Part shown: positions 37,917-47,102 of the stretch, in pieces | How the letters are laid out: each line of letters opens with the position of its first letter | Position numbering within the stretch: position 1 is the first letter of the stretch | Source of the DNA: Sulfuriferula sp. AH1 | Lineage (GTDB): Bacteria; Pseudomonadota; Gammaproteobacteria; Burkholderiales; Sulfuriferulaceae | DNA: 64,000 bases | Assembly (NCBI RefSeq): GCF_002162035.1 | Contig: NZ_CP021138.1 | Location: 2,480,001 to 2,544,000 of the forward strand | Direction of reading: 5' to 3' | Notes under the pieces: generated by a model | What the model was told of the DNA's origin: nothing | Database searches by the model: none | Seen by the model: the letters and a program-made list of their open reading frames with translations, nothing else | Position numbers and translations under genes: made by a program

Positions 37917-38708
37917 TCAGGCAGCCGGGCGCATCTGGCGCTGATAGAGGAACTCCAGCACGCGTGAACGCAGGTGGTGATAATGTGCATCGTTGGCCAG
38001 CGCCAGACGATCGCGCGGCTTGGGCAGATCCACCGTCAGGATATCGCCGATAGTCGCCGCCGGGCCGTTGGTCAGCATGACGATACGGTCGGATAACAGC
38101 ACCGCCTCGTCGACATCATGGGTGACCATGATTACCGTGCTCTGGGTGGCGGCAACAATTTTCATCAGCTCGTCCTGCAAGTGAGCGCGGGTCAGCGCAT
38201 CAAGCGCACCAAACGGCTCATCCATCAGCAGTACCTTGGGTTCCATCGCCAGCGCGCGGGCGATCCCTACGCGCTGTTTCATACCGCCGGATATCTCGTT
38301 AGGCCGCTTGTGCTCGGCATGACTCAGGCCAACCAGATTCAGCGCTTCCAGCGTGCGCTGCTTGAGTTTGGCTTTACCCTCCCTGGCGCCGAATACCCGC
38401 TCGACGCCTAGGTAGATATTATCGAAGCAGGTCAGCCACGGCAACAGGCTATGGTTCTGGAACACCACAGCCCGCTCCGGCCCCGGCCCCTTGATTTCGC
38501 GCCCGGCACACAGCGCCGCGCCCTCGGTCGCGTCCTGCAGCCCGGCGACAATATTAAGCAGCGTGGATTTGCCGCAGCCGGAATGCCCGATCAGCGTAAT
38601 GAACTGACCCTGGTCGATGCTCAGATTGATGTCGCACAGAGCGTGATACACGCCTTTTTTGGTGGTGAATTTCACATCCACCTGTTCGAGTTGCACAAAC
38701 TTTTCCAT
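37917..38708 (-). CDS. nrtD: Nitrate ABC transporter ATP-binding protein
   Basis: 263 residues with Walker A GHSGCGKST, Q-loop VVFQNHSLLPWLTCFDNIYL, signature ISGGMKQRVGIARAL, Walker B VLLMDEPFGALDALTR and the switch region VTHDVDEAVLLSD. The sequence is of the NrtD/SsuB/TauB group, and the neighbouring NrtA and NrtB specify nitrate. It powers import from the cytoplasmic face. It is the last gene of nrtA-nrtB-nrtD, separated from nrtB by 154 bases that contain an inverted-repeat element. Confidence 0.9.
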   Translation of the reverse strand: MEKFVQLEQVDVKFTTKKGVYHALCDINLSIDQGQFITLIGHSGCGKSTLLNIVAGLQDATEGAALCAGREIKGPGPERAVVFQNHSLLPWLTCFDNIYLGVERVFGAREGKAKLKQRTLEALNLVGLSHAEHKRPNEISGGMKQRVGIARALAMEPKVLLMDEPFGALDALTRAHLQDELMKIVAATQSTVIMVTHDVDEAVLLSDRIVMLTNGPAATIGDILTVDLPKPRDRLALANDAHYHHLRSRVLEFLYQRQMRPAA

Positions 38709-38759
38709 TTGAATTGCTCCCGCTAATTGTTTGCTGTTCGGTTATCTTGAAAAGACCTT

Positions 38760-38844
38760 GTCCACCAAAAACACTAAAATCACGACAATAGTTTGAGGAA
38801 CCAATTTGCAGATTTATTTCGTGATTTTCGTGCTGTTCGTGGAC
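38760..38844. repeat. Imperfect inverted-repeat element between nrtB and nrtD
   Basis: About 85 bases with 26-base ends that pair at 22 of 26 positions: GTCCACCAAAAACAC...AAAATCACGA against TCGTGATTTT...GTTCGTGGAC. The sequence style (GTCCACGAA, CACGAAA) recalls short interspersed palindromic elements of proteobacteria. A second small inverted repeat, GGACTAAT-CA-ATTAGTCC, overlaps its right end (38841-38858). No second copy was noticed in the window. Confidence 0.55.
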
Positions 38845-38862
38845 TAATCAATTAGTCCTTTG

Positions 38863-39750
38863 CTAGTCGTAGCTGAAGCGCCTGGCAATCCACACCAGGC
38901 CCTGCTCCAGCAGCAAACCGATAATACCCACCACAAAAATCGCAATGATGATGTGCTCGACATTGAGGTTGTTCCACTCATCCCACACCCAGAAACCGAT
39001 GCCGACGCCGCCGGTCAGCATCTCCGCCGCCACGATCACCAGCCAGGCCACGCCGATGGCAAGGCGCACCCCGGTCAGCACATGCGGCAACACCGCAGGA
39101 AACAGGATGCGGGTAAACACCTTCCACTCCGACAGATTCAATACGCGGGCAACGTTCAGATAATCCTGCGGTATCTGGCGCACGCCGACCGCGGTATTCA
39201 ATATCATCGGCCAGATGCTGGAAATGTAGATCACCCAGATCGAAGCCGGCTCGGCCTTGTGCAAGACCAGCAGACCGATAGGCAGCCAGGCCAGCGGCGA
39301 CACCGGACGCAGCAGGCTGATGATGGGCGCGGTCATCGCCGCCAGAAATTTGAAACGGCCGATCATGAAGCCGAGCGGGATGCCGATCAGCGCCGCCAGA
39401 CCGAAGCCGATGCCGACGCGGTACAGCGAGTACAGGATATTCCAGCCTATGCCCTGATCGTTCGGACCTTTGTTATAGAACGGGTCGGCGAACAGCGCTT
39501 TGGCTGATTCCCAGGTCGTGGCCGGCCCGGGCAGATTGGGCGTTTCCCGCGCGATCAATGCCCACAATGCGATGAAGGCAACGATGCCCAGCACCGGCGG
39601 TATCACCCAGCGCAGGAAATCGCCGAGTTTTCCTTTCAGGTCAAATTTGGCTTTGCTCATGGTCGTTTTGGCAGTTTGCGGTTGCGGCGTTACGACAGCG
39701 GGCGCTTCTGCGCTCGCGTCGGGCGGGAGTGTTCCGTATATGGCACTCAT
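38863..39750 (-). CDS. nrtB: Nitrate ABC transporter permease
   Basis: 295 residues: a 45-residue cytoplasmic lead rich in A/P/T, then about six membrane helices. The BPD-transporter coupling motif is PQDYLNVARVLNLSEWKVFT, followed by RILFPAVLPHVLTGVRLAIG. Matches to NrtB include PVSPLAWLPIGLLVL, SIWPMILNTAVGVR and VAAEMLTGGVGIGFWVWDEW. It forms the channel for nitrate (or nitrite) import. It lies 66 bases after nrtA. Confidence 0.92.
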   Translation of the reverse strand: MSAIYGTLPPDASAEAPAVVTPQPQTAKTTMSKAKFDLKGKLGDFLRWVIPPVLGIVAFIALWALIARETPNLPGPATTWESAKALFADPFYNKGPNDQGIGWNILYSLYRVGIGFGLAALIGIPLGFMIGRFKFLAAMTAPIISLLRPVSPLAWLPIGLLVLHKAEPASIWVIYISSIWPMILNTAVGVRQIPQDYLNVARVLNLSEWKVFTRILFPAVLPHVLTGVRLAIGVAWLVIVAAEMLTGGVGIGFWVWDEWNNLNVEHIIIAIFVVGIIGLLLEQGLVWIARRFSYD

Positions 39751-39816
39751 GATGATTCTCCTGATGTAGGCACCAGCGTATCGAGCAGCGGCACAGAGGC
39801 CGCCACTCGAGCGGTT

Positions 39817-41118
39817 TTAAGCGTGAATTTTGAAAGAGGCCGCGTATTTCTTTGGATCCTTGCCATCCCACACTGTGCCGTCGATCAGCCTGGAAGTCCG
39901 CAGCGGACTCTTGGGCACAGCGATCTTGAGCTGGGTAGCCGCTTCGGTATACAGCTTGATCTGGTTGACCTTCCTGGCTTCGGCCAGATAATCAGGATCA
40001 TCCTTGAGCAGACCCCAGCGCTTGTGCTGGGTGAGGAACCACATGCCGTCGGACAGGTACGGGAAGTTGACCTTGCCGTCGTTGAAGAACTTCATATAGT
40101 TGGCGTCCTGCCATTTCTTGCCGTTACCATTGTCGTACTGACCCAGCATACGATCTTCGATGGAATCGAAATCGGTATTGACGTAGGCCTTGTCCGCTAT
40201 AATTTTGGCTACTGCCGAGCGATTACTCATGGTATCGATATAACGCGACGCATCCAGTACCGCCATGATCAGCGCCCGAGCAGTGTTCGGATGTTTGGCG
40301 ACCCAGTCGGCAGTGGTGCCCAGGATTTTTTCCGGATGATCCTGCCAGATTTCCTGGGTGGTAACCGCAGTAAAGCCGATTTTGTCACGTATCGCCCGGG
40401 CATTCCACGGCTCTCCTACACAGAAACCATCCATATTATCCACGCGCATATTCGCAACCATTTGCGGCGGCGGCACAGTGATGACCTTGGCCTCGGTAAA
40501 CGGATTGACGCCGTAGGCTGCCAGCCAGTAATACAGCCACATGGCATGGGTGCCGGTCGGAAAGGTCTGCGCAAAGGTATACTCGCGCGGCTCGGCCTTG
40601 ACCAGCTTGGCGAGGCTGACACCATCCACGGCACCCTTGGCCTTGAGCTGGTTGGATAAGGTGATAGCCTGGCCGTTGTTGTTGATGGTCATCAGATTGG
40701 CCATGTCCTTTTTCGGCCCGCCGATACCCATCTGCACACCGTAGATCAGACCATACAGCACGTGTGCCGCATCCAGCTCGCCATTCACCAGCTTGTCGCG
40801 CACCGCTGCCCAGGAAGCTTCCTTGCTCGGTGTAATCTTGATGCCGTATTTCTTGTCGAACCCCATCACGCTGGCGATCACCACCGATGCGCAATCGGTC
40901 AGCGGGATAAAACCCACTTTTACTTCGGTAATTTCGGGGGCATCGGAACCACCCGCCCAGGCGGCATTACGCACTCCGGGGGCAACAAGATTCATCAAGG
41001 CAGCAGCTCCAAGTATGCCGGTCGATTTCTTAAGGAAATCGCGACGTGTATTAGCAGAAGTTACTAGGGTATCGGCATCCGGCCGGATGCCAGTTTCGTG
41101 GTCGCTCATCTGAGTCAC
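39817..41118 (-). CDS. nrtA: Nitrate ABC transporter substrate-binding protein
   Basis: 433 residues with a Tat-type signal (NTRRDFLKKSTGILGAAALM). The mature protein has VKVGFIPLTDCASVVIASVM, FDKKYGIKITPSKEASWAAV, DKLVNGELDAAHVLYGLIYG and NMRVDNMDGFCVGEPWNARA, typical of NrtA. It binds nitrate in the periplasm. It is first in the operon, behind a sigma-54-type promoter, which implies expression under nitrogen limitation. Confidence 0.94.
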   Translation of the reverse strand: MTQMSDHETGIRPDADTLVTSANTRRDFLKKSTGILGAAALMNLVAPGVRNAAWAGGSDAPEITEVKVGFIPLTDCASVVIASVMGFDKKYGIKITPSKEASWAAVRDKLVNGELDAAHVLYGLIYGVQMGIGGPKKDMANLMTINNNGQAITLSNQLKAKGAVDGVSLAKLVKAEPREYTFAQTFPTGTHAMWLYYWLAAYGVNPFTEAKVITVPPPQMVANMRVDNMDGFCVGEPWNARAIRDKIGFTAVTTQEIWQDHPEKILGTTADWVAKHPNTARALIMAVLDASRYIDTMSNRSAVAKIIADKAYVNTDFDSIEDRMLGQYDNGNGKKWQDANYMKFFNDGKVNFPYLSDGMWFLTQHKRWGLLKDDPDYLAEARKVNQIKLYTEAATQLKIAVPKSPLRTSRLIDGTVWDGKDPKKYAASFKIHA

Positions 41119-41186
41119 TCCGTTTATTTAACAAAAGGTTTGATCAGAGATCGCCCACCATTGGACAAGGCTCTTGCATGGATATA

Positions 41187-41205
41187 TAGCAAAGGCCATG
41201 CCAAA
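41187..41205 (-). promoter_or_regulatory. Sigma-54 promoter of nrtA
   Basis: On the minus strand TTTGGCATGGCCTTTGCTA fits the sigma-54 consensus TGGCAYN6TTGCW, with GG and GC ten bases apart. The predicted start leaves a leader of about 60 bases before the nrtA ATG. Upstream (41324-41338) is GCACCAAAACAGCAC, a GCAC-N7-GCAC arrangement also found upstream of nasA. The rest of the 380-base gap up to fadD holds several other GCAC/GTGC half-sites but no gene. Confidence 0.7.
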
Positions 41206-41496
41206 CCTGCTGCTTATTTACAACCAGTTGATTAAAAATAAGTTATTACCATGCTCTCAATCGTTCTCGCCGATCATGATCTGGCCGGCAGGCAAGCGCA
41301 TGGTGCAGGCACAAGAAGACGGCGCACCAAAACAGCACGTCATGCACTGGCGATCTGGAATGCTTGTCAAAGTCGATGATTGCGCTCAATATGGTTTCGG
41401 GTGTTTATGCGGGCCAAGTCCGCATCACGCATTGCACGGATTAGCGGACGGTGCAGGCAGAAGAACGCTGCCCGCGCCCTGTCCAAGGAGACCATC

Positions 41497-43182
41497 ATGG
41501 AACCCGTCTGGCTGCAGCACTATCCCCCGGAGATTCCTGCCGAAGTCGACGTATCTCGTTTCGCTTCGCTCAAGGACATGTTCGAACAAAGCTGTGCGCG
41601 CTATCGCATGCGCCCCGCTTTTACCAACATGGGGACTACGCTGGACTATGGCGAGATCGACCGCCTGTCGACACATTTCGGCGCCTACCTCTGCAACGAA
41701 ATCGGCCTGACCAAGGGCGAGCGCGTCGCCCTCATGCTGCCCAACCTGCTGCAATATCCGGTGGCATTATTTGGCGCATTGCGCGCAGGGATGGTAGTCG
41801 TCAACGTCAATCCGCTCTATACCGTGCGCGAACTGCAATGGCAACTGGCGGATTCCGGCGCCGGCGCCATCGTGGTGCTGGAAAACTTCGCGCATACTTT
41901 ACAATCGGCATTGCCGGACACGGCGGTGCGTCATGTCATCACTACCCGCATCGGCGATCTGTTCCCGCCGCTGAAACGCTGCCTGACGAATTTCACGATC
42001 AGGTACATCAAACGCATGGTTCCGCACTGGGATATTCCCGCGGCAGTGCCCTTCAGCCATGCACTGCAACTCGGTGCGCGTCTTCCGCTGCCGGACGTGG
42101 CGCTTGCCCGCGACGACATCGCCCTGCTGCAATACACCGGTGGCACCACCGGCATCCCCAAAGGCGCGGTGCTGACACACGGCAATCTGGTGGCCAACGT
42201 GGAACAAACCTCGGCCTGGATCGGCAGCACTTTCCGCGAAGGCGAGGAAGTGGTCGTCACGCCGCTGCCGCTGTACCATATCTTCGCCCTCACGACCAAT
42301 CTGCTGCTCTTCGTCAAATGGGGCGCAGACAATGTGCTGATTACCAATCCACGGGATCTTCCCCGCCTCGTGCGCGAACTGCGCAAGACCCGTTTCACCG
42401 TCATCACCGGGGTTAATACCCTGTTCGCCAAACTGCTCGGCACGCCGGGCTTCGAAAAAGTGAGACAGGCCAATGCCGGTGCGCTCAAGGTTGCGGTGGC
42501 TGGCGGCATGGCGGTGCAGCGTACGGTGGCGGAACGCTGGCAGCAAGCGATGGGCGTGCCGCTCATCGAAGGATACGGCCTGACCGAAGCCTCCCCCATC
42601 GTGAGCGCCAATCCGCTCAGCGCCAGGAAATTCAGCGGCCTGATCGGCATGCCGCTGCCCTCTACCCAAATCGAGATACGGGACGAACAGGGACACCCGG
42701 TCGCAGCAGGCAAGTCGGGCGAACTATGCATCAGAGGCCCGCAGGTGATGCGCGGCTACTGGAACATGCCGCAGGAAACCGCCCGCGTTCTCGACGCCGA
42801 CGGCTGGCTGCGCAGCGGCGATATCTGCATGATGGACGAGCGCGGCTATCTGCGTTTCATCGACCGCCACAAGGACATGATCGTGGTCTCCGGCTTCAAG
42901 GTCTATCCAGCGGAAATCGAAGAAGTGGTGATGACCTGTCCCGGCGTCAAGGAAGCAGGTGTCGCAGGCGTAGCCGACGCGACCAGCGGTGAGGCGGTCA
43001 AAGTCTATCTGGTAAGAAAAGATCCGGCCCTCACCGCCGCAACGGTGATCGCCCACTGCCGGGCCAATCTGGCCGCATATAAAGTGCCGAAATACGTGGA
43101 ATTCCGCGACCATCTGCCCAAGTCCCCTGTCGGCAAGATCCTGCGCCGCAAGCTGAAAGAGGAACACGCACCCGCTGTATAG
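41497..43182 (+). CDS. fadD: Long-chain fatty acid-CoA ligase
   Basis: 561 residues, starting at the ATG after AAGGAGACCATC. Adenylation motifs are LLQYTGGTTGIPKGAVLTHG (P-loop), EGYGLTEASPIVSANPLS, YLRFIDRHKDMIVVSGFKVY and the C-terminal catalytic lysine in KSPVGKILRRKL. Length and motifs match FadD. It activates fatty acids to acyl-CoA at the inner membrane. The next gene on the strand is the ACP-FAAL-acyltransferase fusion, suggesting linked lipid work. Confidence 0.92.
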   Translation: MEPVWLQHYPPEIPAEVDVSRFASLKDMFEQSCARYRMRPAFTNMGTTLDYGEIDRLSTHFGAYLCNEIGLTKGERVALMLPNLLQYPVALFGALRAGMVVVNVNPLYTVRELQWQLADSGAGAIVVLENFAHTLQSALPDTAVRHVITTRIGDLFPPLKRCLTNFTIRYIKRMVPHWDIPAAVPFSHALQLGARLPLPDVALARDDIALLQYTGGTTGIPKGAVLTHGNLVANVEQTSAWIGSTFREGEEVVVTPLPLYHIFALTTNLLLFVKWGADNVLITNPRDLPRLVRELRKTRFTVITGVNTLFAKLLGTPGFEKVRQANAGALKVAVAGGMAVQRTVAERWQQAMGVPLIEGYGLTEASPIVSANPLSARKFSGLIGMPLPSTQIEIRDEQGHPVAAGKSGELCIRGPQVMRGYWNMPQETARVLDADGWLRSGDICMMDERGYLRFIDRHKDMIVVSGFKVYPAEIEEVVMTCPGVKEAGVAGVADATSGEAVKVYLVRKDPALTAATVIAHCRANLAAYKVPKYVEFRDHLPKSPVGKILRRKLKEEHAPAV

Positions 43183-43273
43183 CCATTCGATCCGGCAGCG
43201 CGACACCTCATCCAGTGGCGGGCCGGCCGCCGGTTACTATAATGAATAGCTTACCCAAGTCGGATATAACCCC

Positions 43274-46102
43274 ATGACCCTGCACCCGTCGCCCCACCAG
43301 CCTGCCGACGCCGCACACGATGCGGAATGGTTGCTGAACATCGTGCGCGAGCTGGCACGCGAGCTGCGACCGGATGCGCCCCATCTCGAACATCTGGGGC
43401 TGGACCATGCACTGGAACGTGATTTCGGTCTCGACAGTCTGGCGCGGGTGGAGCTCTTTGCCCGCATCGAACGCGACCTGGGAACACGGCTTGACGAGGC
43501 AGCGTTTGCCGAAGCGGAAACGCCGCGCGATCTGCTGAAACGGATCCCGACTGGCGCCGCAATCGGAACCGTCACGCCTGCAACCATACCTGTCACGCCA
43601 CCATCCCGGCTGACGCATCCGCCCGCCGGGATCGACACACTCACCGGCATGCTCGACTGGCGTGCCGCCCGGCATGGCGATGAAGTCCACATCATCCTGT
43701 ACAGCGAAGGTGATGGTGAACACAGCCAGAACATCAGCTACCGGCAATTGCGCGATGAAGCGCAGGCCCTTGCAGCCGGGCTGCTGGCACGGGGGCTGGC
43801 TGTCGGCGAGCGCGTTGCGATCATGCTGCCTACCTGCCGCGAATTCTTCGTCGCGTTCTATGGCACCATCTACGCAGGCTGCATACCGGTGCCGCTGTAT
43901 CCGCCGGCACGTCCGTCACAGCTCGAAGACCACATGCGGCGCATTGCCGGCATCGTCGCCAATGCCGGTGCCAGCATGCTGATCACTGACGAGCGCGCCA
44001 GGATCCCGGGACATCTGCTGCGCGCGCAATGCGAGGCGTTGCATGAAGTCGTCACCGCAACGGAGCTGGCCGATCACAGCCCTCCGGCAACGTTGCCGCC
44101 CGTGCAAGCCCAGGACGTCGCTTTCCTGCAATACACCTCCGGCAGCACCGGCAATCCAAAAGGGGTGATCCTCAGCCACGCCAATCTGTTCGCCAATCTG
44201 CGTGCAATGGAGCGCGCTTCGGCAATCACCGCGGATGACGTTTTCGTCTCCTGGCTGCCGCTCTACCATGATATGGGACTGATCGGCGCCTGCATGGGCA
44301 GCCTCTACGTCGGCTTCCGGCTGGTGCTGCTGTCACCGCTGGCTTTTCTCGCCCGCCCCGGCCGCTGGCTGTGGACCATCCATCAATATCGCGCTACCGT
44401 CTCGGCTGCGCCCAATTTTGCCTACGAGCTCTGCGCCAACAAAGTGGACGATCACGAACTCGAAGGCCTGACACTCGACAGCTGGCGCATCGCCTACAAT
44501 GGCGCCGAGCCGGTCAGCCCGGATACGATCGAGAATTTCAGCGCCCGCTTTGCCCGTTACGGCTACCGGCGCGAGACCATGACACCGGTCTACGGACTCG
44601 CCGAAAATGCGGTTGGCCTGGCATTCCCGCCGCCTGGACGCGGCCCGCTGATCGACCGTGTGGATCGAAATGCGCTCGCGGATGAAGGCAGTGCCCGCCC
44701 AGCCGATGCAGCTGACGTCCGCGCCCGGCGCATCGTGGCCTGCGGCCGCGCACTCCCCGAACACGATTTCCGCATCGTCGATGCCGCCGGCAGTGTGCTG
44801 CCGGAACGCACTCAGGGTCGCGTGCAGTTTCGCGGCCCGTCTGCGACGCGCGGCTATTTCCATAATGCCGAAGCCACGGCAGCCTTGTTCGACGGCGCAT
44901 GGCTCAACAGCGGCGATCTGGGCTATCTCGCGATGGGCGAACTCTACCTCACCGGGCGCGAAAAGGACATCATCATCCGTGCCGGGCACAACATCCACCC
45001 GCAGGAGCTGGAACAGGCTATCAGCCAGGTGCAGGGTGTACGCCGCGGCGGTGTGGCCGTGTTCCCGGCCACCGATGCGCACTCCGGCACCGAGCGGCTG
45101 GTAGTGCTGGCTGAGACCCGCGACACAGGGAATGCCGAAGAGCGCAGCCGGATTATGTCCGAAATCAACCGTCTTGCCATCGATCTTGTCGGCATGCCGG
45201 CCGATGATATCGTGCTGGCGCCGCCGCGCACGGTGCTGAAAACCTCGAGCGGCAAGGTACGGCGCGCCGCCTGCCGCGAACTGTACGAACGCGGCGCCTT
45301 GGGCGGCGCACCGCGCGCACCATGGCTGCAAGTACTGCGGCTGGCGCTGTCAGGCGCCAGCGCCCAGGCCTCGCATCTGTTGCGCCGCACTGCAAATGGC
45401 GTATGGGCGGCCTGGGCCTGGGCGGTGTTTGCCGTTGTCGTCCCGCTCGCCTGGCTGATGATCGTGCTGATGCCGGTGCTCAAACTGCGCCGTCGCGTCG
45501 CCAGAGGGTGCGCGCGCCTCGCGTTGGCGCTCACCGGGCTGACACCCGAGATCGCAGGCTTGCAGCAGCTGGCTGACGCTTCACCTTGCATCCTGGTCGC
45601 CAATCATTCCAGCTATCTCGATGCGCTGATACTGACAGCAGTCCTGCCGCCGCGTTTCGCTTTCGTTGCCAAACAGGAGCTGCTGGCCAAGTCACGCACG
45701 AGCATACCGCTGCGTCGGCTGGGCAGCGCCTTCGTCGAGCGTTTCGACAGCGCCCGCGGCGTGGAGGATGTACAGGCACTGGAGGAACGGGCGCGCAACG
45801 GCGACTCGCTGGTATTCTTTCCGGAAGGTACTTTCCGCGCCCAACCGGGATTACTGCCATTCCGGATCGGGGCATTCTCTGTCGCCGCACATTCCGGCCT
45901 GCCCATAGTGCCGGTGACCCTGAACGGCACCCGCGCCTTGCTGCGCGGCGAAACAATGCACCCACATTTCGCCAGACTGCGGGTATGGGTAAATGCGCCG
46001 CTGCAGGCTCAAGGCACAGACTGGCAGGCCGCATTACAACTGCGCGACGCGGCTCGCAGTCAGATACTGACGCGGCTGCAGGAATCCGATCTGTCCGGCT
46101 AA
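43274..46102 (+). CDS. Fused acyl carrier protein - fatty acyl-AMP ligase - acyltransferase
   Basis: 942 residues with three parts. Residues about 15-95 form an acyl carrier domain with the phosphopantetheine serine in DFGLDSLARVELFAR. Residues about 110-680 are a fatty acyl-AMP ligase: FLQYTSGSTGNPKGVILSHA, SWLPLYHDMGLIGACMGSLY, YNGAEPVSPDTIENF, TPVYGLAENAVGLAF and TGREKDIIIRAGHNIHPQEL. Membrane helices near 710-745 link to a PlsC-type acyltransferase (about 765-930) with NHSSYLD (HX4D), FVAKQELL, FFPEGTFR and PVTLNGTR. The enzyme could activate a fatty acid, hold it on its own ACP and pass it to a lysolipid. The final acceptor is unknown. Confidence 0.9.
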   Translation: MTLHPSPHQPADAAHDAEWLLNIVRELARELRPDAPHLEHLGLDHALERDFGLDSLARVELFARIERDLGTRLDEAAFAEAETPRDLLKRIPTGAAIGTVTPATIPVTPPSRLTHPPAGIDTLTGMLDWRAARHGDEVHIILYSEGDGEHSQNISYRQLRDEAQALAAGLLARGLAVGERVAIMLPTCREFFVAFYGTIYAGCIPVPLYPPARPSQLEDHMRRIAGIVANAGASMLITDERARIPGHLLRAQCEALHEVVTATELADHSPPATLPPVQAQDVAFLQYTSGSTGNPKGVILSHANLFANLRAMERASAITADDVFVSWLPLYHDMGLIGACMGSLYVGFRLVLLSPLAFLARPGRWLWTIHQYRATVSAAPNFAYELCANKVDDHELEGLTLDSWRIAYNGAEPVSPDTIENFSARFARYGYRRETMTPVYGLAENAVGLAFPPPGRGPLIDRVDRNALADEGSARPADAADVRARRIVACGRALPEHDFRIVDAAGSVLPERTQGRVQFRGPSATRGYFHNAEATAALFDGAWLNSGDLGYLAMGELYLTGREKDIIIRAGHNIHPQELEQAISQVQGVRRGGVAVFPATDAHSGTERLVVLAETRDTGNAEERSRIMSEINRLAIDLVGMPADDIVLAPPRTVLKTSSGKVRRAACRELYERGALGGAPRAPWLQVLRLALSGASAQASHLLRRTANGVWAAWAWAVFAVVVPLAWLMIVLMPVLKLRRRVARGCARLALALTGLTPEIAGLQQLADASPCILVANHSSYLDALILTAVLPPRFAFVAKQELLAKSRTSIPLRRLGSAFVERFDSARGVEDVQALEERARNGDSLVFFPEGTFRAQPGLLPFRIGAFSVAAHSGLPIVPVTLNGTRALLRGETMHPHFARLRVWVNAPLQAQGTDWQAALQLRDAARSQILTRLQESDLSG

Positions 46103-46226
46103 CGGCAAAATCCCGGCAGCATCAGGAGGGTTTACTACAATGAGTGTTGCGAGCCTGCTTGCGAAAAATAAGAGAAAACCACTCTAAAACCCATGCCGAA
46201 TCTGCCATCGCCCAGGAGTCCAGACC

Positions 46227-46679
46227 ATGAATTCGCGTTTACATATCACCGCCCTGTTCGTTGCCACATTGCTGCTGGCGGGCTGCGCTAGCGCACCGGA
46301 GAACCAGGCTGCTGCGCCTGCCCGTACTTCCGCATCTGCAGGCGAGGCCAAGCTCTATGTGCTGAATATCAGCGGGCCGACTTTATTCGCGAGCAATCAG
46401 GAAATTACCGATAACGGCGTCAGGATCGCCAGCCTGCCACGCGGCACCTATACTAGCCTGAATATTGCAGCGGGCACGCATGAGTTCCAGTTCGCGGCTT
46501 TTCCCAAGGGCAACCGGGTCGCGAAGCTCGATGCCGCCAAAGGCAAAACCTACTATCTGGCGGCTGGTTACAGCCCCAGTCGGTCGTGGGCGTTCCCGTT
46601 TGCGGGCGACCCTGTGACCATAACGCTAATCAAGGAAGGTGAGGCGATCGATTTGATGAAAGAGATGAAACCGCAGTAG
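46227..46679 (+). CDS. DUF2846 lipoprotein
   Basis: 150 residues with a lipoprotein signal peptide whose lipobox is LLAGC, making C20 the lipidated residue. The mature domain reads KLYVLNISGPTLFASNQEIT, then GTYTSLNIAAGTHEFQFAA and GKTYYLAAGYSPSRSW, matching DUF2846. It is probably attached to the inner or outer membrane facing the periplasm. Function unknown. A 36-base perfect palindrome begins 30 bases after its stop. Confidence 0.8.
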   Translation: MNSRLHITALFVATLLLAGCASAPENQAAAPARTSASAGEAKLYVLNISGPTLFASNQEITDNGVRIASLPRGTYTSLNIAAGTHEFQFAAFPKGNRVAKLDAAKGKTYYLAAGYSPSRSWAFPFAGDPVTITLIKEGEAIDLMKEMKPQ

Positions 46680-46708
46680 CGTTGTGTGGACATGCAGACG
46701 CGCAAAAT

Positions 46709-46744
46709 GGCAACATGCTGATGCAGCTGCATCAGCATGTTGCC
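46709..46744. terminator. Perfect 36-base palindrome between convergent genes
   Basis: GGCAACATGCTGATGCAG is followed immediately by its exact reverse complement, with no loop. It lies 30 bases after the DUF2846 stop and 24 bases after the stop of the convergent 34-residue protein. On the minus strand the stem is followed by ATTTTG, so it can end that transcript; on the plus strand no U run follows. A bidirectional terminator is the simplest reading. Confidence 0.6.
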
Positions 46745-46767
46745 CTCTGCGGCGAATTACCTGGCTG

Positions 46768-46872
46768 TTACCAGCCAAACAGCAATACGCTGAAAAAACT
46801 TAAATAAGAAAAAACGATCAGAGACACGACCATGGTTAATGGAAAGCTCTCTTTGGTAAATAGCGATCTCAT
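46768..46872 (-). CDS. Small single-helix membrane protein, 34 residues
   Basis: An open frame too short for routine calling. The ATG follows AAAGGAGAAGAAA, a very strong ribosome site with ideal spacing. The protein starts MRSLFTKESFPL and continues as one hydrophobic helix (TMVVSLIVFSYLSFF) ending in LLFGW. A hairpin terminator follows 24 bases after the stop. Such proteins often are accessory subunits of membrane complexes, but I recognise no family. A longer overlapping frame (46757-46972) has no comparable start signal. The 230 bases upstream (46873-47102) hold its promoter region and no other gene. Confidence 0.6.
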   Translation of the reverse strand: MRSLFTKESFPLTMVVSLIVFSYLSFFSVLLFGW

Positions 46873-47102
46873 TTTCTTCTCCTTTGGGCTTTAACAACAG
46901 TTTCACTAGCAATACTTCGCCAAGCGATATTCCACTAAAGCGAATTAAAGATAAGTCTATCCTTAAATACAATTAACTGCAAGCACGAAACCATCGTTGC
47001 AAAATTCTTACCTTGCCCTTGCAACATAAATGAGACCATCGGAAGTTTGCAAAATTCCTGATTTGGTCTATATTCTGTCGCCCGATCAGGGCTTTAAAAC
47101 TC

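Noticed and set aside
41174-41496. Possible gene in the gap between nrtA and fadD
   Set aside because: The open frame runs on into fadD in the wrong frame and lacks a start signal; the stretch reads better as promoter and enhancer DNA.
46757-46972. 71-residue frame on the minus strand
   Set aside because: It overlaps the better supported 34-residue gene in another frame, has no ribosome site and no family features.
46994-47058. Inverted GTTGCAA/TTGCAAC and a repeated TGCAAAATTC upstream of the PACE gene
   Set aside because: Short and in AT-rich DNA; could occur by chance and has no clear partner.
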